Notes under the pieces: model-generated
Seen by the model: the letters and a program-made list of their open reading frames with translations, nothing else
Told to the model about the DNA's origin: nothing
The model's database searches: none
Translations under genes and position numbers: made by a program
Assembly (NCBI GenBank): GCA_002478865.1
Contig: DLJZ01000030.1
Span: 1 to 64,000, forward strand
Direction: 5' to 3'
Source: Hungatella sp. UBA7603
GTDB taxonomy: Bacteria > Bacillota > Clostridia > Lachnospirales > Lachnospiraceae
DNA: 64,000 nucleotides
Part shown: piece by piece, positions 6,864 through 16,067 of the stretch
Position numbering within the stretch: the stretch's first letter is position 1
Layout of the letters: each line of letters begins with the position of its first letter

Positions 6864-8996
6864 ATGGATAACGGCATGGATAATATGCTTGATATGTATC
6901 TCTTTGAAACCAATTCTCTACTGGAGCAATTGGATGAACTCCTGATAGAAGCCGAAAAAGCAGGAGATTTAACGGTGGACGATGTGAATGAAATCTTTCG
7001 TATCATGCATACCGTCAAGGGTTCTTCTGCGATGATGGAGTTTTCTTCCCTAATGCAGATCGCCCATCACATTGAAGATTTATTCTTCTATATTCGTCAG
7101 AATGGTTTGGATTCCCTTGACATTTCCCACAAAGGTACCCTTTTTAATTTAATGTTCCGCTCAACCGATATGCTTAGAGCAGAGGTTTCAAAGGTAGAAA
7201 ACAATGAACCACTTAGTGATAATGTCGACAATCTGACCCAGGAAATTAATAGCTTCCTGAAAATAATCAGTGAGGAAGAAACTCCAAAGAACACAGAGGC
7301 ACCAATTGCGAAATCATCTGAGCCGAAAAAGTCGGAAGAAACAAAAAAGGTATCTGCACCAGCCACACAGACCGCTGACTTAGATAAAATTCGAATGGAA
7401 TTAGCCGAATGTCCTGATGATAACGCTTCCTATTTTCTTCGCCTCTTTTTTGATGAAGGTTGCGGAATGGAGAACTTAAGAGCTTTCATGATTATAAGTG
7501 CATTGAAAGAATCCGGTTTGGAATTCAACCACTACCCAGCTGATATAGAGACGAACAGCCAGACCTGCGCTACCATTATTGAAAAGGGATTTTATTTAAC
7601 TTTTGAATCCAGTAAAGATGCAGAATCTGCCATCTCCCAGGTAAGTAATTTAAACAATATCCAATCATATGAATTAATTGAAAATGTACGTGCTAAAAAC
7701 GCTACAGCGGATGAGGTTAAGACTCCTACAACTGCAGCTCCTGTACATGAAAATGCGGTTGCGAGCGCTCCTGCCGCTGCTAGCACTGGCCACCAGACAC
7801 CAAATAAGCAGAATTTAATCAGTGTAAATCTGGCTAAGCTTGATAATCTTGTTGCAATTGTTGGAGAAATCGTTATTACAGAATCTATGGTAACCTCCTC
7901 TCCTGACATTCAGAACTTAAAAAACATGGATAGCTTTTTAAAAGCAACCAGACAGCTTCGTAAATTGACGGACGATCTTCAAGACATCGTCATGTCCCTG
8001 CGCATGGTGCCAGTATCCGGTGTGTTCCAGAAAATGAACCGAATTGTCAGAGATATGAAGCAAAAGCTGCAAAAGGACGTTAGGCTTACCATTGTTGGCG
8101 AGAATACAGAAGTTGACAAATCCATTGTTGATAGCATTGGTGATCCTATTATGCATATCGTTCGTAATTCCATGGATCATGGAATTGAAGATTCTGTTCA
8201 GGAACGTATTGCTGCCGGAAAGAATCCTCAGGGAGAGATAACACTTTCTGCTACCCATACAACGAATGAAGTTATTATTGCAATCAAAGATGACGGTCAT
8301 GGTGTAGATCCTGCTGGTGTATTAGCAAAAGCGAAGAAAAATGGAATTCTTACCAAACCGGAAAATGAGTATACCCAGAAAGAAATTTTGGCTCTTCTTC
8401 TTGCACCTGGCTTCTCTACCAATGAAGTGGTAACGGAATATTCTGGCCGTGGTGTTGGTATGGATGTTGTAAAGAAGAATGTAGAAGCCGTTGGGGGTAC
8501 CGTTACTGTTACTAGTGAATTAGGTAAGGGAATGTGTACCACATTAAAGATTCCTCTTACTATGGCAATCGTCGATGGTATGGAAATCGCAGTTGGTAAA
8601 TCTGTATTTACCATTCCTATTGCAAACATCCGACAGTCCTTTAAGGTTAAGAGTGAAGATGTTATATACGATACTGAGGGAAATGAAATCATCAAGTGCA
8701 TGAATCAGTTCTATCCTATTATTCGTATACATACTCTCTACAATATTGATACAAAGATAACCAATATCGAAGACGGTATACTGGTATGGGTTGAATCCGG
8801 TGACAAGTCTTATTGCCTCTTTGTTGATGATCTGCTTGGAGAACAGCAGGTTGTAGTAAAACCGCTTCCAGTTTATTTAAACAGCTTCAACATTAAGAAT
8901 TCCGGAATCTGCGGTTGCACCATCCTTGGTGACGGCAATATCAGCATCATTTTAGACGTTTTAAATCTGTATGCTGCGGCACACAATCAATACTAA
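6864..8996 (+). CDS. cheA: Chemotaxis histidine kinase CheA
   Basis: Cytoplasmic histidine autokinase that phosphorylates CheY and CheB in receptor arrays. Domains in order: Hpt with phospho-acceptor H49 (RIMHTVKGSS); a charged linker (about 138-170); a P2-type response-regulator docking domain (about 172-275); an Ala/Pro linker; the P3 dimerisation helices; the P4 ATPase with N-box HIVRNSMDHGI and G-boxes DDGHGVD and GRGVGMDVV; and a C-terminal CheW-like P5 domain. At 710 residues it has normal length. The start ATG follows AAGGCGGTG. It is first of cheA-cheW-cheR-cheB, all on the plus strand, and divergent from the YlqG-like gene. Confidence 0.97.
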   Translation: MDNGMDNMLDMYLFETNSLLEQLDELLIEAEKAGDLTVDDVNEIFRIMHTVKGSSAMMEFSSLMQIAHHIEDLFFYIRQNGLDSLDISHKGTLFNLMFRSTDMLRAEVSKVENNEPLSDNVDNLTQEINSFLKIISEEETPKNTEAPIAKSSEPKKSEETKKVSAPATQTADLDKIRMELAECPDDNASYFLRLFFDEGCGMENLRAFMIISALKESGLEFNHYPADIETNSQTCATIIEKGFYLTFESSKDAESAISQVSNLNNIQSYELIENVRAKNATADEVKTPTTAAPVHENAVASAPAAASTGHQTPNKQNLISVNLAKLDNLVAIVGEIVITESMVTSSPDIQNLKNMDSFLKATRQLRKLTDDLQDIVMSLRMVPVSGVFQKMNRIVRDMKQKLQKDVRLTIVGENTEVDKSIVDSIGDPIMHIVRNSMDHGIEDSVQERIAAGKNPQGEITLSATHTTNEVIIAIKDDGHGVDPAGVLAKAKKNGILTKPENEYTQKEILALLLAPGFSTNEVVTEYSGRGVGMDVVKKNVEAVGGTVTVTSELGKGMCTTLKIPLTMAIVDGMEIAVGKSVFTIPIANIRQSFKVKSEDVIYDTEGNEIIKCMNQFYPIIRIHTLYNIDTKITNIEDGILVWVESGDKSYCLFVDDLLGEQQVVVKPLPVYLNSFNIKNSGICGCTILGDGNISIILDVLNLYAAAHNQY

Positions 8997-9016
8997 TTGG
9001 AATTGGAGGAATACAA

Positions 9017-9514
9017 ATGTCAGCAGAGAATACGCAAACTACTATGACCGGTTCAAACCATGCAGCATCAAGAGGTCTTGCTTCTTCCGGCTCTGAAACT
9101 ACGGAACGCTACCTTACCTTCCGCACAGATAACTTGATTTTTGGAGTAAGTACCAACTATATTATAGAGATTATCACCAATCATGCCATTACTACCATGC
9201 CAATGATGCCCAATTATGTAAAAGGAATTATCAATTTAAGGGGCCAAATCGTTCCTATTATTGATATTCGTTTAAGACTTGGAAAATCTGAGATTGAATA
9301 TACCAATACGACCTGTGTCATTGTCTTAAATGTAGATTCTGTTTTTATCGGAATCATTGTAGACGCAGTTGAACAGGTTTTGGATATCGATTATTCCCAG
9401 ATCTCTTCTATCCCGGCAAACAACCGGGAAGAGCTTGTAAGTGGTATGATTTCCATGCCGGACAACAAAGTTGTTCTGCTTATGGATTGTGAAACCTTAG
9501 TTAATAACTCATAA
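9017..9514 (+). CDS. cheW: Chemotaxis coupling protein CheW
   Basis: Adaptor linking chemoreceptors to CheA. After a disordered, Ser/Thr-rich N-terminus of about 30 residues, a single CheW beta-barrel domain spans about residues 31-163. It includes the characteristic YVKGIINLRGQIVPIIDIR segment and VIVLNVDS. A GGAGG precedes the ATG, 20 bases after the cheA stop codon, consistent with one operon. A second CheW-type domain is provided by CheV at 25650-26570. Confidence 0.95.
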   Translation: MSAENTQTTMTGSNHAASRGLASSGSETTERYLTFRTDNLIFGVSTNYIIEIITNHAITTMPMMPNYVKGIINLRGQIVPIIDIRLRLGKSEIEYTNTTCVIVLNVDSVFIGIIVDAVEQVLDIDYSQISSIPANNREELVSGMISMPDNKVVLLMDCETLVNNS

Positions 9515-9528
9515 AGGACGGCCTTTCT

Positions 9529-10341
9529 ATGTTAACACTTTCACAGCAAGACTTCACACGACTGGTTCAGTTCGTGAAAAAGAATTATGGAATTGACTTG
9601 TCAAAAAAGATGCAGCTGATTATGGGACGTTTGTCTAATACAATCATTACCATGGGATATTCTTCTTTTACAGAATACATAGACCACGTTACCTCATCAA
9701 AAAATCCAGCTGATCTGGAAGTAATGCTGAATAAGCTTACAACAAATTATACTTACTTTATGAGGGAGGAAGCTCATTTTAATTTTTTCCGTGAAACCAT
9801 TCTTCCTTATCTATTAAGTACAAAAAAGAATAAAGTTTTAAGCATATGGAGTGCTGGCTGCTCTTCTGGTGAAGAACCGTATACAATATCAATGATTTTA
9901 AAAGAATCCCTGGGGGCGCAAGCCGCCCTCTGGGATACCAGAGTTTTAGCCACCGATATATCACAGAATGCTTTAAATGCAGCAAAGCAGGCGGTTTATG
10001 ATGAAGAGTCTTTAAAGAATCTATCTCCAGCCTGGAAATCAAAGTATTTTGTAAAAACAGCAGAACCAGGTATTTATTCCGTGGCGCCAGCCATTAAATC
10101 CAATGTTATCTTCCAGACGTTTAACCTAATGGATCCCATACGGTTTCGTTTAAAATTTGATGTCATTTTCTGCAGGAATGTAATGATTTATTTTGATCAA
10201 GACACAAAAGATGGCTTGATTCAGCGTTTTTACGATGCATCAGCACCAGGGGGCTACTTGCTAATAGGTCATTCAGAAACCATTAATAAAGAAAAAACTC
10301 CGTTTAAGTATATAATGCCAGCAACCTATCGAAAAGAATAA
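9529..10341 (+). CDS. cheR: Chemoreceptor methyltransferase CheR
   Basis: S-adenosylmethionine-dependent glutamate methyltransferase that adapts chemoreceptors. An N-terminal all-helical CheR domain (about 1-70) precedes a Rossmann methyltransferase domain with SAM motif SIWSAGCSSGEEPYT and the later FDVIFCRNVMIYFD and GGYLLIGHSE motifs. The 270-residue length is usual, and there is no C-terminal pentapeptide-binding extension. It starts 14 bases after cheW behind AAAGGACGG. A long inverted repeat follows the stop codon before cheB. Confidence 0.95.
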   Translation: MLTLSQQDFTRLVQFVKKNYGIDLSKKMQLIMGRLSNTIITMGYSSFTEYIDHVTSSKNPADLEVMLNKLTTNYTYFMREEAHFNFFRETILPYLLSTKKNKVLSIWSAGCSSGEEPYTISMILKESLGAQAALWDTRVLATDISQNALNAAKQAVYDEESLKNLSPAWKSKYFVKTAEPGIYSVAPAIKSNVIFQTFNLMDPIRFRLKFDVIFCRNVMIYFDQDTKDGLIQRFYDASAPGGYLLIGHSETINKEKTPFKYIMPATYRKE

Positions 10342-10407
10342 TCTGTTTAATATAAAATCTATTTACTGCTGCTATGTAACGGTAAATGGATTTTATATTA
10401 CACAGAT
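10341..10407. repeat. Long AT-rich inverted repeat between cheR and cheB
   Basis: Two 26-nt arms (10341-10366 and 10382-10407) pair with only about two mismatches across a 15-nt loop; the core is TAATATAAAATC / GATTTTATATTA. The left arm overlaps the last base of cheR. No U-run follows the stem on the plus strand, so it is not a classical terminator. It may be an RNA processing or stabilising hairpin, or a remnant of a small inverted-repeat element. Confidence 0.7.
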
Positions 10408-10485
10408 TTATAACCAAATAGCAGAAAATGTAAAACTTACATCAGCCTGGCTATGCTTTTATCAGTGCCAAGAATGGAGTAAAAT

Positions 10486-11526
10486 ATGAACGAAAAAATC
10501 AGAGTTCTTATAGTAGATGACTCCTTGCTTTTCCGCAAGGTGTTGATTGATAATTTATCCCAAAATCCAAATATTGAAGTGATTGGCTATGCCGTTGACG
10601 CATTTGATGCGGAGCGTAAAATACCACTTCTAAAACCTGACGTTGTTACGGTTGATGTGGAGATGCCCCGGTTAAGCGGTATTGATTTTGTAAAAAAACT
10701 ATTGCCTATCTATACGGTGCCAGTAATATTAGTATCCTCCTTGAATCTAAACGTATTTGAGGCACTTTCCGCTGGTGCTGTGGATTTTGTCAGAAAACCA
10801 GACATGTCCTCAGGGAACTCTTCCAGTACATTTTTAAATACATTAATAAGTAAAATATTCATTGCTTCTAGGGCCAAGATCAAGGTGCCCCAGGCATCTC
10901 CTGTGGTTTCCAAAAATTCATTAAACAACGGAAAACTATTTTCTTTAAATGCTTACAATACGGTTATAGCAATTGGAGCTTCAACTGGAGGAACTGAGGC
11001 AACGCTTCAGGTCTTAAAAAATCTTCCTCCTGATACTCCAGGAATTTTAGTGACCCAACATATGCCAGAAGGATTTACTAAAATGTATGCCGATCGCTTA
11101 AACCGATTGTGCCAAATGAATGTAAAAGAGGCTCAAAGTGGAGATGCGATCGAACGAGGTCAAGTTCTTATTGCCCCTGGTGACTTACAAATGAAAGTAG
11201 TTAAAATTGGGAGCCGCTATAGCGTAAATTGCTATTCTGGTGAAAAGGTAAGCGGCCACCGCCCTTCTGTAGACGTTCTCTTTCAATCCATTGCGGATAC
11301 AGCCGGTCCAAATTCTGTTGGTATTATTATGACTGGAATGGGAAGGGATGGCGCTGATGGACTTCTCAGCATGAAAAAAAAGGGTGCCTTTACAATCGGG
11401 CAAGATGCCGAAAGCTGTGTTGTATACGGAATGCCTATGGTTGCTTATAACATTGGAGCTGTTGTGACTCAAACTTCCTGCACTAATATTTCAAATGTTC
11501 TACTAAAGCATTTATATTCTCTTTAA
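10486..11526 (+). CDS. cheB: Chemotaxis methylesterase/response regulator CheB
   Basis: Removes methyl groups from receptors and deamidates glutamines; activated by CheA phosphorylation. An N-terminal receiver domain has the acidic pair in VDDS, the phospho-Asp in TVDVEMP and the lysine in VRKPD. After a linker of about 35 residues comes the methylesterase domain with catalytic Ser (IGASTGGTE), His (TQHMPEGF) and Asp (MTGMGRDGADG). Length is typical. It is preceded by a 144-nt gap holding the inverted repeat, and the ribosome-binding site is TGGAG before ATG 10486. Confidence 0.96.
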   Translation: MNEKIRVLIVDDSLLFRKVLIDNLSQNPNIEVIGYAVDAFDAERKIPLLKPDVVTVDVEMPRLSGIDFVKKLLPIYTVPVILVSSLNLNVFEALSAGAVDFVRKPDMSSGNSSSTFLNTLISKIFIASRAKIKVPQASPVVSKNSLNNGKLFSLNAYNTVIAIGASTGGTEATLQVLKNLPPDTPGILVTQHMPEGFTKMYADRLNRLCQMNVKEAQSGDAIERGQVLIAPGDLQMKVVKIGSRYSVNCYSGEKVSGHRPSVDVLFQSIADTAGPNSVGIIMTGMGRDGADGLLSMKKKGAFTIGQDAESCVVYGMPMVAYNIGAVVTQTSCTNISNVLLKHLYSL

Positions 11527-11549
11527 ATAAGAAATTACTGAATCGAAAG

Positions 11550-11576
11550 TTAATATTTTTTTACTTATGACGATAA
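11550..11576 (+). promoter_or_regulatory. Sigma-28 (FliA) promoter of the flgM operon
   Basis: TTAA (11550-11553), a 15-nt spacer and GACGATAA (11569-11576) closely match the motility sigma-factor consensus TAAA-N15-GCCGATAA. It lies 47 bases before the flgM start codon. An autoregulated FliA-dependent promoter before flgM is common in related systems. Confidence 0.6.
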
Positions 11577-11623
11577 TATAAATAGAACCTTTGGTATATA
11601 AGCTCTTAGAAAGGAGTCGTTAA

Positions 11624-11935
11624 ATGCGTATTTCACCGAACTATTATAGTACGCTATATAATACACCCATGACACGACAAAATCAGGATACATCCGTGGT
11701 CAATGCTTCGGAATCCTCAAAAAACAAATATGATGAAATAACAATCCGTTCTGCGTCGCCGGAAGAAATAGATTCAAAGTTTGCATCTACTTTGAAGAAC
11801 CTCATGGTAAAAGAGATCAAGCAGCCAACTTCAGAGGAAAAACTGGATCTTTTAAAACAGAGAATTGAAGATGGTACTTATCAGGTAAATGCCAATAAGA
11901 TAGCCGAGAAGATTCTTCTATACAAAGGAGCCTAA
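11624..11935 (+). CDS. flgM: Anti-sigma-28 factor FlgM
   Basis: Small cytoplasmic protein that binds and inhibits FliA until it is exported through the completed hook. The 103-residue length and a disordered polar N-terminus fit the family. The conserved C-terminal sigma-binding helices include LDLLKQRIEDGTYQVNA and KIAEKILLYKG. AAAGGAG is nine bases upstream of the ATG. It begins the late operon, 97 bases after cheB and behind its own sigma-28-like promoter, and is followed five bases later by flgN. Confidence 0.92.
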   Translation: MRISPNYYSTLYNTPMTRQNQDTSVVNASESSKNKYDEITIRSASPEEIDSKFASTLKNLMVKEIKQPTSEEKLDLLKQRIEDGTYQVNANKIAEKILLYKGA

Positions 11936-11940
11936 CAAGA

Positions 11941-12366
11941 ATGAATGAATTTATTACCGTAATCGAGGATTTGACTGAGTTGTTCCAGGAACTGATACAG
12001 ATTGAACAGACCAAACTGGAGGCCGTTAAAAAAAATCGCATTACTTATGTAGAAGATTGTATGAACAAAGAACAAGCTGCTATCTTAAAACTAAGAGGCC
12101 TTGAACGGAAACGCGAACTCTGTCAGGAGAAGCTAGGATTTGAGGGTGATACCTTTCAGGTAATACTCTCAAAGATTTCCGGAGAAGAACATATTATGTT
12201 AAAAGGTATGTTTAATACCCTTTCAGACCATGTACGGCTTTTCCAGGAAATTAACGATAGTGCCCGCACAATGATTGAGATTAATCTGCATAAAATTAAT
12301 ACAGCTATTAACAATTCCGAAGATGGAACCGCAAAAGATAAAAAACAATGGGGGGGACAATTATGA
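11941..12366 (+). CDS. flgN: Flagellar export chaperone FlgN
   Basis: Cytoplasmic helical chaperone that protects the hook-filament junction proteins FlgK and FlgL before export. At 141 residues it is almost entirely helical and charged, with long amphipathic helices (ELIQIEQTKLEAVKKNRI; NDSARTMIEINLHKIN). Its position between flgM and flgK is diagnostic for the low-similarity FlgN family. It overlaps the chosen flgK start by four bases. Confidence 0.85.
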   Translation: MNEFITVIEDLTELFQELIQIEQTKLEAVKKNRITYVEDCMNKEQAAILKLRGLERKRELCQEKLGFEGDTFQVILSKISGEEHIMLKGMFNTLSDHVRLFQEINDSARTMIEINLHKINTAINNSEDGTAKDKKQWGGQL

Positions 12367-14396
12367 CTCGATCAACCTTTGCTGGATTTACCACTGCCCG
12401 CCTGGCCATGGCTGCCAGCCAGAGATCACTTGACGTTACCGGTCAGAATATTGCTAACATTAATACAGTCGGATACACAAAGCAGCAGGTTGATTTAGTC
12501 AGCCTGAACTTAAGAGGTGGGGATGTATACAGCAGTAATCCAAGCTCAAAAATTGGATATGGTGTAGAAACAACCAGTGTCTCACAGATTCGTGATCCAT
12601 TCCTAGACGTACAATACAGAAATCAGGTTGCAAAAGTTGGTACTGCTGATGCTCGTCAGGAAGTTTTGGATCAGCTTGGCGATGTATTTGATGAAACAGA
12701 CAAGGACGCTTTAAAGAAGGCCCTTAGTGATTTGAGCAGTGGTTTGGATAAGTTATCAGCCAATGCAAACAGCAGTGAGTTTGACAGTATCGTACGCTCT
12801 CGCTGTCAGGTTTTAATGAATTATATTCATCAGAAAAATGCAGATTTAAAGAGCACACGCGAGGAAACGATTAGTGGCTTGGAAAAAACGACCTTACCTA
12901 AAGTAAACAGCTTGTTATCTGACATCGGTGAATTAAATGATGCAATCTATAAGAGCCAGATGCTTGGTAATCCTGCGCTTGAGATGATGGATCAGAGAAA
13001 CACAAAGCTTGATGAACTGGCTGGCTATGTTCCTATTAGCGTATCGTATAAAGAGGTAAATATAGCAGACGGAGCAAAATATAATTATCCGGTTGTGAAA
13101 TTAAATGGTACGAACGGAACTACATATAATCTAACCGCAGGAGATCATGGAGAAAATTTTGCTTCTTTATCTGCGGAGCGGAATAAAAACTCTCTTGGTA
13201 CTGAAGATGGAACTGTTTCGATTAGCTTAATACCAGCATCTGATTTCCCGGCTTATGCTGATGTTTCTGCATTAAAGACGGACATTACCGATAAATTGAG
13301 AGAAGGCACACTGAAAGGTACGCTGGATATGCTCAATAAATCGGGTGAATTGGATAATCCTTCCTCAGATTATAGGGGAATTGGCTACTATGAGAAATCA
13401 TTTGATTCCTTTGTTCAGTCCTTTGCGAAAACGTTTAATAAATTGAATGAAAATACGGTTCCTTATACAGGAATAACTAATGCACCTACCAAAGGAGTTC
13501 CAAAAGAAATGACTGGAGACGGTGCTGAGAAGATAGAATATTCCTATAATTTTGCAAACGCCAAAGGTAATTTTTTAAACCATGAAATAGTAAATATTAA
13601 TGGTCAAAGTTACACCTTCGGAGATGGAAGTGGCGGTACGATTGCTCTTGGTAATACCATGGAGGATAGTCTTAATAATCTAGCAAGTAAAATGCCAGCT
13701 ACTACATTTAATATTAATGGCAATCCTGAGACTGGAACTTGGGAATATAAGGATAAAAAACTCACTTGGTCAAGCACTGCACCTTTGGCAACAGGTCAAA
13801 CCATTGGCGAGAATAGTATCAAAACAACTTCAAGCAAGGATATCGATAACTTAACTTATTCTGCGAATCCACTAAATATCAAGAACTTTGATTTATTTAA
13901 AACCTCTGATGGGAGCAGTATCTTTACCGCAAGCAATATAAAAATATCAGACGATTGGATGAATAGCAGCATACATATTATCGCCTCTCATGATCCGAAA
14001 GCAGGAACAACTGCCAGTGATAATATTACTCTTATGATTAAGGCACTTACAGATAGTCGTGAATTCACATATGAATATAATTACACTGATTATGCTGGAA
14101 ATCAAAAAAGTGGATCTACCTCTTTCTATAACGGTAGTTTCTCGCAATGCTATTCTAATATGGAGAATATGCAGGGTATCGATAGCTCAGCAAACACTGC
14201 TATATTAAATAACCATATATCGGTATTAAGCGAAACATCTAACAATAAAGATGCAGTTTCAGGTGTTTCTCTTGATGAAGAAGGTATCAACTTGATGCAA
14301 TTTCAAAGATCTTTTTCAGCAGCGGCTCGTCTAATGACCACCCTTGACCAGGCATTAGATACATTAATCAATAGTACTGGCATGGTTGGCCGATAG
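12363..14396 (+). CDS. flgK: Hook-filament junction protein 1 (HAP1) FlgK
   Basis: Extracellular junction protein exported by the flagellar apparatus. The N-terminal D0 helix carries the rod/hook family motif (LDVTGQNIANINTVGYTKQQVD). The C-terminal D0 segment GVSLDEEGINLMQFQRSFSAAARLM is equally typical. The central 450 residues form variable domains. The start is ATG 12363 behind seven G residues; the frame could extend 15 bases upstream without a better site. At 677 residues it is somewhat long for the family. FlgL follows 11 bases downstream. Confidence 0.95.
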   Translation: MTRSTFAGFTTARLAMAASQRSLDVTGQNIANINTVGYTKQQVDLVSLNLRGGDVYSSNPSSKIGYGVETTSVSQIRDPFLDVQYRNQVAKVGTADARQEVLDQLGDVFDETDKDALKKALSDLSSGLDKLSANANSSEFDSIVRSRCQVLMNYIHQKNADLKSTREETISGLEKTTLPKVNSLLSDIGELNDAIYKSQMLGNPALEMMDQRNTKLDELAGYVPISVSYKEVNIADGAKYNYPVVKLNGTNGTTYNLTAGDHGENFASLSAERNKNSLGTEDGTVSISLIPASDFPAYADVSALKTDITDKLREGTLKGTLDMLNKSGELDNPSSDYRGIGYYEKSFDSFVQSFAKTFNKLNENTVPYTGITNAPTKGVPKEMTGDGAEKIEYSYNFANAKGNFLNHEIVNINGQSYTFGDGSGGTIALGNTMEDSLNNLASKMPATTFNINGNPETGTWEYKDKKLTWSSTAPLATGQTIGENSIKTTSSKDIDNLTYSANPLNIKNFDLFKTSDGSSIFTASNIKISDDWMNSSIHIIASHDPKAGTTASDNITLMIKALTDSREFTYEYNYTDYAGNQKSGSTSFYNGSFSQCYSNMENMQGIDSSANTAILNNHISVLSETSNNKDAVSGVSLDEEGINLMQFQRSFSAAARLMTTLDQALDTLINSTGMVGR

Positions 14397-14407
14397 GAGG
14401 AACAGTA

Positions 14408-15418
14408 ATGAGAATTACGACAAGTGCAATTTTGAGAAATTATAAAAATAATCTTTCTACTACAATTAATACATTAAATAGCTCAAGGACCAAGGTAATG
14501 ACTCAGCGTAGCTTTAATTCTGTAGCTGAAAATCCAGGTGCGGCGGCAAGAGCTTCTCAGCTTCACCGTAAATATTACAAAAATCAGGATAATTTAAGTA
14601 TGCTTAATGATGTTCAATCCAGGCAGGATGGACAAGAAGATTCTATGAGACAGATTAATGATATGCTAAAAACCATTAATAAAGACTACGGTATTCAGGT
14701 ATTAAGTGGAACTAACCAAGAAAAAGAGACTAGACAGGGGTATGCCTCAGCCCTCAAGGAATTTCAAAAATCAATGGTACTGAGCCTAAATTCAACATAT
14801 GAAGATACCTTTTTATTTGCAGGCTCTGATGGAAAAAATCCGCCTTTTAATTTATCCGAAGATGGAACATTGACTTATCGCAATATCAATGTTGATGCTG
14901 CCAAGGGTACCGCAGATCACGGTCTGCTGGATACTCTTTCCAACGAAAAACTCTATGTTGACTTAGGGTTAGGACTTTCTCTTGATGAAAATAATAAGGT
15001 TGTTCCCTCTAGTGCATTCAATATGTCTCTTCCTGGTATCAATGCCGTTGGTTACGGAAAAGACGATGATGGCATGAGTAATAACGTGATAGTTTTGACT
15101 GGTCAGATGGCTGATTTATTGAGCGCAGAAACCTTTGATGCCCAGGCATATCAAAAATTATCCTCTAAGTTTGAGAAGGTGAGCGGCGGCATTCTAAATC
15201 AAATAACTGAATTAGGTGTTAAGTCTGAATTCCTGACGACTACTAAAGATCGTTTGGAGAATGCAGATATTTCTCTTCAGGAACAGATGCAAAATGTTGA
15301 AGGAATCGACTTGGCTAAGGCTCTTACTGATTATTCATGGAATCAGTATGCATATAATGCTGCTTTAAAAGTTGGTACTTCTATCTTGTCAGCCTCGTTT
15401 ATTGATTTCATGAAATAA
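14408..15418 (+). CDS. flgL: Hook-filament junction protein 3 (HAP3) FlgL
   Basis: Flagellin-like junction protein placed between FlgK and the filament. The N-terminal helix (RITTSAILRNYKNNLSTTINTLN) and the C-terminal one (ALTDYSWNQYAYNAALKVGTSIL) are the D0/D1 coiled-coil ends shared by flagellin and FlgL. The middle (about 130-250) is variable. GGAGG lies upstream of the ATG. Gene order flgM-flgN-flgK-flgL is the standard late operon. Confidence 0.95.
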   Translation: MRITTSAILRNYKNNLSTTINTLNSSRTKVMTQRSFNSVAENPGAAARASQLHRKYYKNQDNLSMLNDVQSRQDGQEDSMRQINDMLKTINKDYGIQVLSGTNQEKETRQGYASALKEFQKSMVLSLNSTYEDTFLFAGSDGKNPPFNLSEDGTLTYRNINVDAAKGTADHGLLDTLSNEKLYVDLGLGLSLDENNKVVPSSAFNMSLPGINAVGYGKDDDGMSNNVIVLTGQMADLLSAETFDAQAYQKLSSKFEKVSGGILNQITELGVKSEFLTTTKDRLENADISLQEQMQNVEGIDLAKALTDYSWNQYAYNAALKVGTSILSASFIDFMK

Positions 15419-15439
15419 CTTTGATTGGGGGGTATTATT

Positions 15440-16048
15440 GTGGAACCTTTATTAAGAATAACGACTGTACCTATTAAATATGAGCTTATGATTACGAAAG
15501 CCCGATTAGAATATTCAAATTCAAAGACCGAAATGGTGTCTTCAAGACAAAAAGGCGGCTTTGAAATGGAAAGCCGCCCAATTAAAGTGCGTATAGATAC
15601 TTTTGACGCACGTAATTCCGTCTGTCCTACAACGATGGAAAGCGTACGCAGATCTGCCCAGGAGGGCAAATCTGCCGCTCAAGAAGCTACCGCAACCTAT
15701 GCAGAGGAGGGCGCTATGTTATTAGACCCTAATATTTCAAATCCACTTGATATTATCAACCAACAGCGTGCTCAAGTACCTACCGGAGATTTTGGCTTAA
15801 CATTTCTGCCTACAACTGGTCCGGAGATAGAATGGTCTAATCCTGATCTAACAATGCAGTACCAGATGGACAAACTAAATTTTGACTTTAGAGTTGCCAA
15901 TGGTGACTTTGAGTTTATCCCTGGAGATGTCTCAATTTCAATTACTCAAATGCCTGATGTACAAATAGAATATACTGGCGGTCCTATGTATGTTCCACCT
16001 AGTGCAGCAGATTTTTTCAATCACTCTCCCGTAGATGTACTTGCATAA
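15440..16048 (+). CDS. DUF6470 family protein (YviE-like)
   Basis: A cytoplasmic protein of about 200 residues with a conserved beginning (PLLRITTVPIKYELMITKARLEY) and a beta-rich C-terminal half. In Bacillus the homologous position between flgL and fliW holds yviE, a protein of unknown function, and the general pattern agrees. The GTG at 15440 is preferred: GGGGGG sits seven bases upstream, whereas the TTG at 15425 lies before that purine run. Exact biochemical role is not known. Confidence 0.75.
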   Translation: MEPLLRITTVPIKYELMITKARLEYSNSKTEMVSSRQKGGFEMESRPIKVRIDTFDARNSVCPTTMESVRRSAQEGKSAAQEATATYAEEGAMLLDPNISNPLDIINQQRAQVPTGDFGLTFLPTTGPEIEWSNPDLTMQYQMDKLNFDFRVANGDFEFIPGDVSISITQMPDVQIEYTGGPMYVPPSAADFFNHSPVDVLA

Positions 16049-16067
16049 ATTAATCCCGGAGGTTTCT

